A stretch of DNA of 64,000 bases from an uncultured Coriobacteriales bacterium (lineage in GTDB: Bacteria; Actinomycetota; Coriobacteriia; Coriobacteriales; UMGS124): contig CAKUFZ010000002.1 of assembly GCA_934654475.1 (NCBI GenBank), forward strand, positions 1-64,000, given 5' to 3'. The notes under the pieces were generated by a model. The model searched no databases, was not told where the DNA came from, and saw nothing but the letters and a program-made list of their open reading frames with translations. Shown here piece after piece: positions 62,401 through 64,000 of the stretch. How positions within the stretch are numbered: position 1 is the first letter of the stretch; the number at the start of each line of letters is the position of its first letter. The translations under genes were made by a program, and so were the position numbers.

Positions 62401-62515
62401 CACGTCGCCCCCTTTCAGCTTTGATTGTCCCATCTTCCCACAACCTGACGTCCTATGCACTAGGAAGCCTCGATTATTATGGTCATGCTAGATGAAGGTT
62501 CAACTGGGAGGGCTC

Positions 62516-63631
62516 ATGGGCCATATGGAAACAGCGTTCAAGAACATTACAACCCTGAGGGTCGGCGGTCCCATCGCCGATTTCCGCAGCGCATCCTCCC
62601 CCGCCGAGCTTGCGCAGATTGTCACGCAGGCCGACGCACAGTCGACGCCTTTGGTTGTCGTGGGCTGCGGCTCAAACCTGCTGGCTGGCGACGGCCTCTT
62701 TGAGGGCACCGTCGTGCGTGCCTGCGACACCGCGGGACCCGTGGCTTTGGCCAACGCCGCCGGCGACGAGGGCGTCCGCGTCAAGGTGAACGTGGGATGT
62801 GTGTGGGACGACTTCGTGCGCTGGTGCGTGGAGCGCGACCTGGCAGGGCTTGAGGCGCTGAGCGGCATCCCAGGCCAGATCGGCAGCGCCGTCATGCAAA
62901 ACCTGGGCGCCTACGGACAGGAAATCGGCACGTGCCTCACGAGCGCCACGCTGCTCGACCGCACCACAGGCGTCGTGGATGTCGTGGGCCGCGACCGGCT
63001 CGGCCTGGGATATCGCACGAGCATGCTGCGCCGAAGCATGGACGAGGGCCAAGACGGCGGCCGCTGGGCGGCCACTCCGCGCTGGGTTGTTCTCGACGCC
63101 GAATTCACTTTGCACAAGCAGGCCCGCAACCACGTGGACCACGCACAGCTCGCCCGTGCCTTGGGCTGCGAGACGGGATGCGAGATGGAGCTCGGGGCGA
63201 TTCGCGACTCGGTGTATGAGGTGCGCGCAAGCAAGGGCATGGTCGCAGACCCCGACCCCGAGGGTCCCTCCCCCATCTATGACCGCTGGTCAAGCGGCTC
63301 GTTCTTCACCAACCCCGTCTTGACGCGCGAGCAAGCCGCCGCACAGCTGCCCGAGGGCGCGCCCCTCTATCCCGCGCATGACGACGCGCATGTGAAGACC
63401 TCCGCCGCCTGGCTCATCGACCAGGCAGGCTTCCACAAGGGCTGGGGCGTGCACGGCGAAGCTTCGAAGGCCACGTTGAGCACCCTGCACACGCTTGCGA
63501 TGACCAACAGGGGCCATGCCACAAGCGCCGACGTCGTCGAGCTTGCACAGGCAGTGAAGGACGGCGTGTACGACAGGTTCGGCGTGACCCTGCGCCCCGA
63601 GACCGTGTTCGTAGGCACCTCGCTGCACTAA
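62516..63631 (+). CDS. murB: UDP-N-acetylenolpyruvoylglucosamine reductase
   Basis: A 371-residue FAD enzyme that makes UDP-MurNAc for peptidoglycan. The FAD-binding half has TTLRVGGPI, VVVGCGSNLL and GIPGQIGSAVMQNLGAYGQE. The Tyr/Arg and active-site Ser region reads YRTSMLRRS and SSGSFFTNP. It ends with SAAWLIDQAGFHKG and GVTLRPE. I prefer ATG 62516, which has GGAGG 4 bases upstream, over ATG 62492, which has none; 62525 is also possible. Confidence 0.94.
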   Translation: MGHMETAFKNITTLRVGGPIADFRSASSPAELAQIVTQADAQSTPLVVVGCGSNLLAGDGLFEGTVVRACDTAGPVALANAAGDEGVRVKVNVGCVWDDFVRWCVERDLAGLEALSGIPGQIGSAVMQNLGAYGQEIGTCLTSATLLDRTTGVVDVVGRDRLGLGYRTSMLRRSMDEGQDGGRWAATPRWVVLDAEFTLHKQARNHVDHAQLARALGCETGCEMELGAIRDSVYEVRASKGMVADPDPEGPSPIYDRWSSGSFFTNPVLTREQAAAQLPEGAPLYPAHDDAHVKTSAAWLIDQAGFHKGWGVHGEASKATLSTLHTLAMTNRGHATSADVVELAQAVKDGVYDRFGVTLRPETVFVGTSLH

Positions 63632-63691
63632 CAAGGGACCGCGCTCGCCAGGTGGCTCGACCCTTCGCTTCCCAGGTGCGCCAAACACGAA

Positions 63692-63725
63692 AAGCCCCCG
63701 CTTGCTTCAATGCAAACGGGGGCTT
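63692..63725. terminator. Bidirectional terminator between murB and efp
   Basis: A 9-bp AAGCCCCCG/CGGGGGCTT stem (63692-63700 and 63717-63725) with an inner TTGC/GCAA pairing lies between converging genes. T-rich sequence follows on both strands. Confidence 0.85.
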
Positions 63726-63766
63726 CTTTGCAAGCCTCAGATGGGAAGGAATCCCAGCTCGGAAGA

Positions 63767-64000
63767 CTAGACGCGGGAGATGTACTTGGCCTCGCGGGTG
63801 TCAACCTTGATGCGGTCGCCCACGTTGACGAACATGGGGACCTGAACGGTGGCGCCGGTCTCAACGACAGCGGGCTTGGTGCCGGACTGGACGGTGTCGC
63901 CCTTGAAGCCAGGCTCGGTCTCGGTGATCTCGACCTCGATGAACATGGGGGGCTGGACAGCGTAGAGCACGCCGTTGGCGTACTGCATCAGGCAGACGTC
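63767..64000 (-). CDS. efp: Elongation factor P (partial, C-terminal part)
   Basis: The last 78 codons of EF-P, cut by the window end. The conserved oligonucleotide-binding end reads PMFIEVEITETEPGFKGDT, then TKPAVVETGATVQVP and GDRIKVDTREAKYISRV. EF-P relieves ribosome stalling at polyproline. The modified-Lys loop lies outside the window. Confidence 0.95.
   Translation of the reverse strand, partial: DVCLMQYANGVLYAVQPPMFIEVEITETEPGFKGDTVQSGTKPAVVETGATVQVPMFVNVGDRIKVDTREAKYISRV

Overview
The window looks like a chromosome segment from a high-GC, anaerobic, Gram-positive actinobacterium, most probably class Coriobacteriia (the Collinsella/Olsenella/Atopobium/Eggerthella type). This is inferred from the GC-rich core, the oxygen-sensitive indolepyruvate:ferredoxin oxidoreductase, oxygen-independent radical-SAM enzymes, a GarA-like FHA gene beside an FtsR-like MerR gene, and a recA neighbourhood with pgsA and cinA. 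I cannot fix the genus. Most genes lie on the minus strand.

Layout. 1-71: 3' end of an unidentified plus-strand gene, closed by a strong hairpin. 242-6495: iorBA, then three tandem secreted coiled-coil NlpC/P60 hydrolases. 6739-9768: MerR regulator, FHA protein, D,D-carboxypeptidase and a CDP-alcohol phosphatidyltransferase. 10036-10112: tRNA-Pro(GGG). 10230-25782: a housekeeping block (recX, recA, a pgsA-cinA fusion, rimO, yajQ, a rodZ-like gene, ftsK, rnj, dapB, pnp, rpsO). 26044-29610 (plus strand): two overlapping AgrC-like sensor genes that split one histidine kinase between them, then an AAA-ATPase/PD-(D/E)XK gene. 29820-48000 (minus strand): one tightly packed 18-kb gene row, described below. 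48494-52209 (visibly AT-richer): a small radical-SAM/Cys-rich peptide locus, an orphan gene with a leader ORF, and a LytTR response regulator. 52408-64000: housekeeping again (mtaB, two dnaJ-type genes, hemW, dus, lepA, rpsT, cca, murB, efp).

The main discovery candidate is the 29.8-48.0 kb row. It joins a soluble FtsK/EssC-type motor, three small WXG100-like helical proteins and a large nuclease-bearing LXG-like effector (type VII secretion features) to a Ser/Thr kinase, a PP2C phosphatase, an FHA/zinc-ribbon protein and a ClpB/ClpV-like AAA+ ATPase. That second set resembles the threonine-phosphorylation control and ClpV of type VI secretion. A NrdG-like radical-SAM activase with no visible partner, a YARHG membrane protein, a VTT/DedA-like membrane protein and a Sel1-repeat protein lie in the same row. 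I read it as a phospho-regulated, contact- or stress-triggered export/toxin system. That reading is inference.

Two regulatory observations stand out. The LytTR regulator has two 9-bp direct repeats with a 12-bp gap (the AgrA/ComE operator geometry) next to an 11-G tract that could vary the repeat-to-promoter distance. The split sensor kinase at 26-28 kb has no adjacent response regulator, and the LytTR regulator has no adjacent kinase, so they may be partners across the island. Coding starts were adjusted where a Shine-Dalgarno match decided between candidates.
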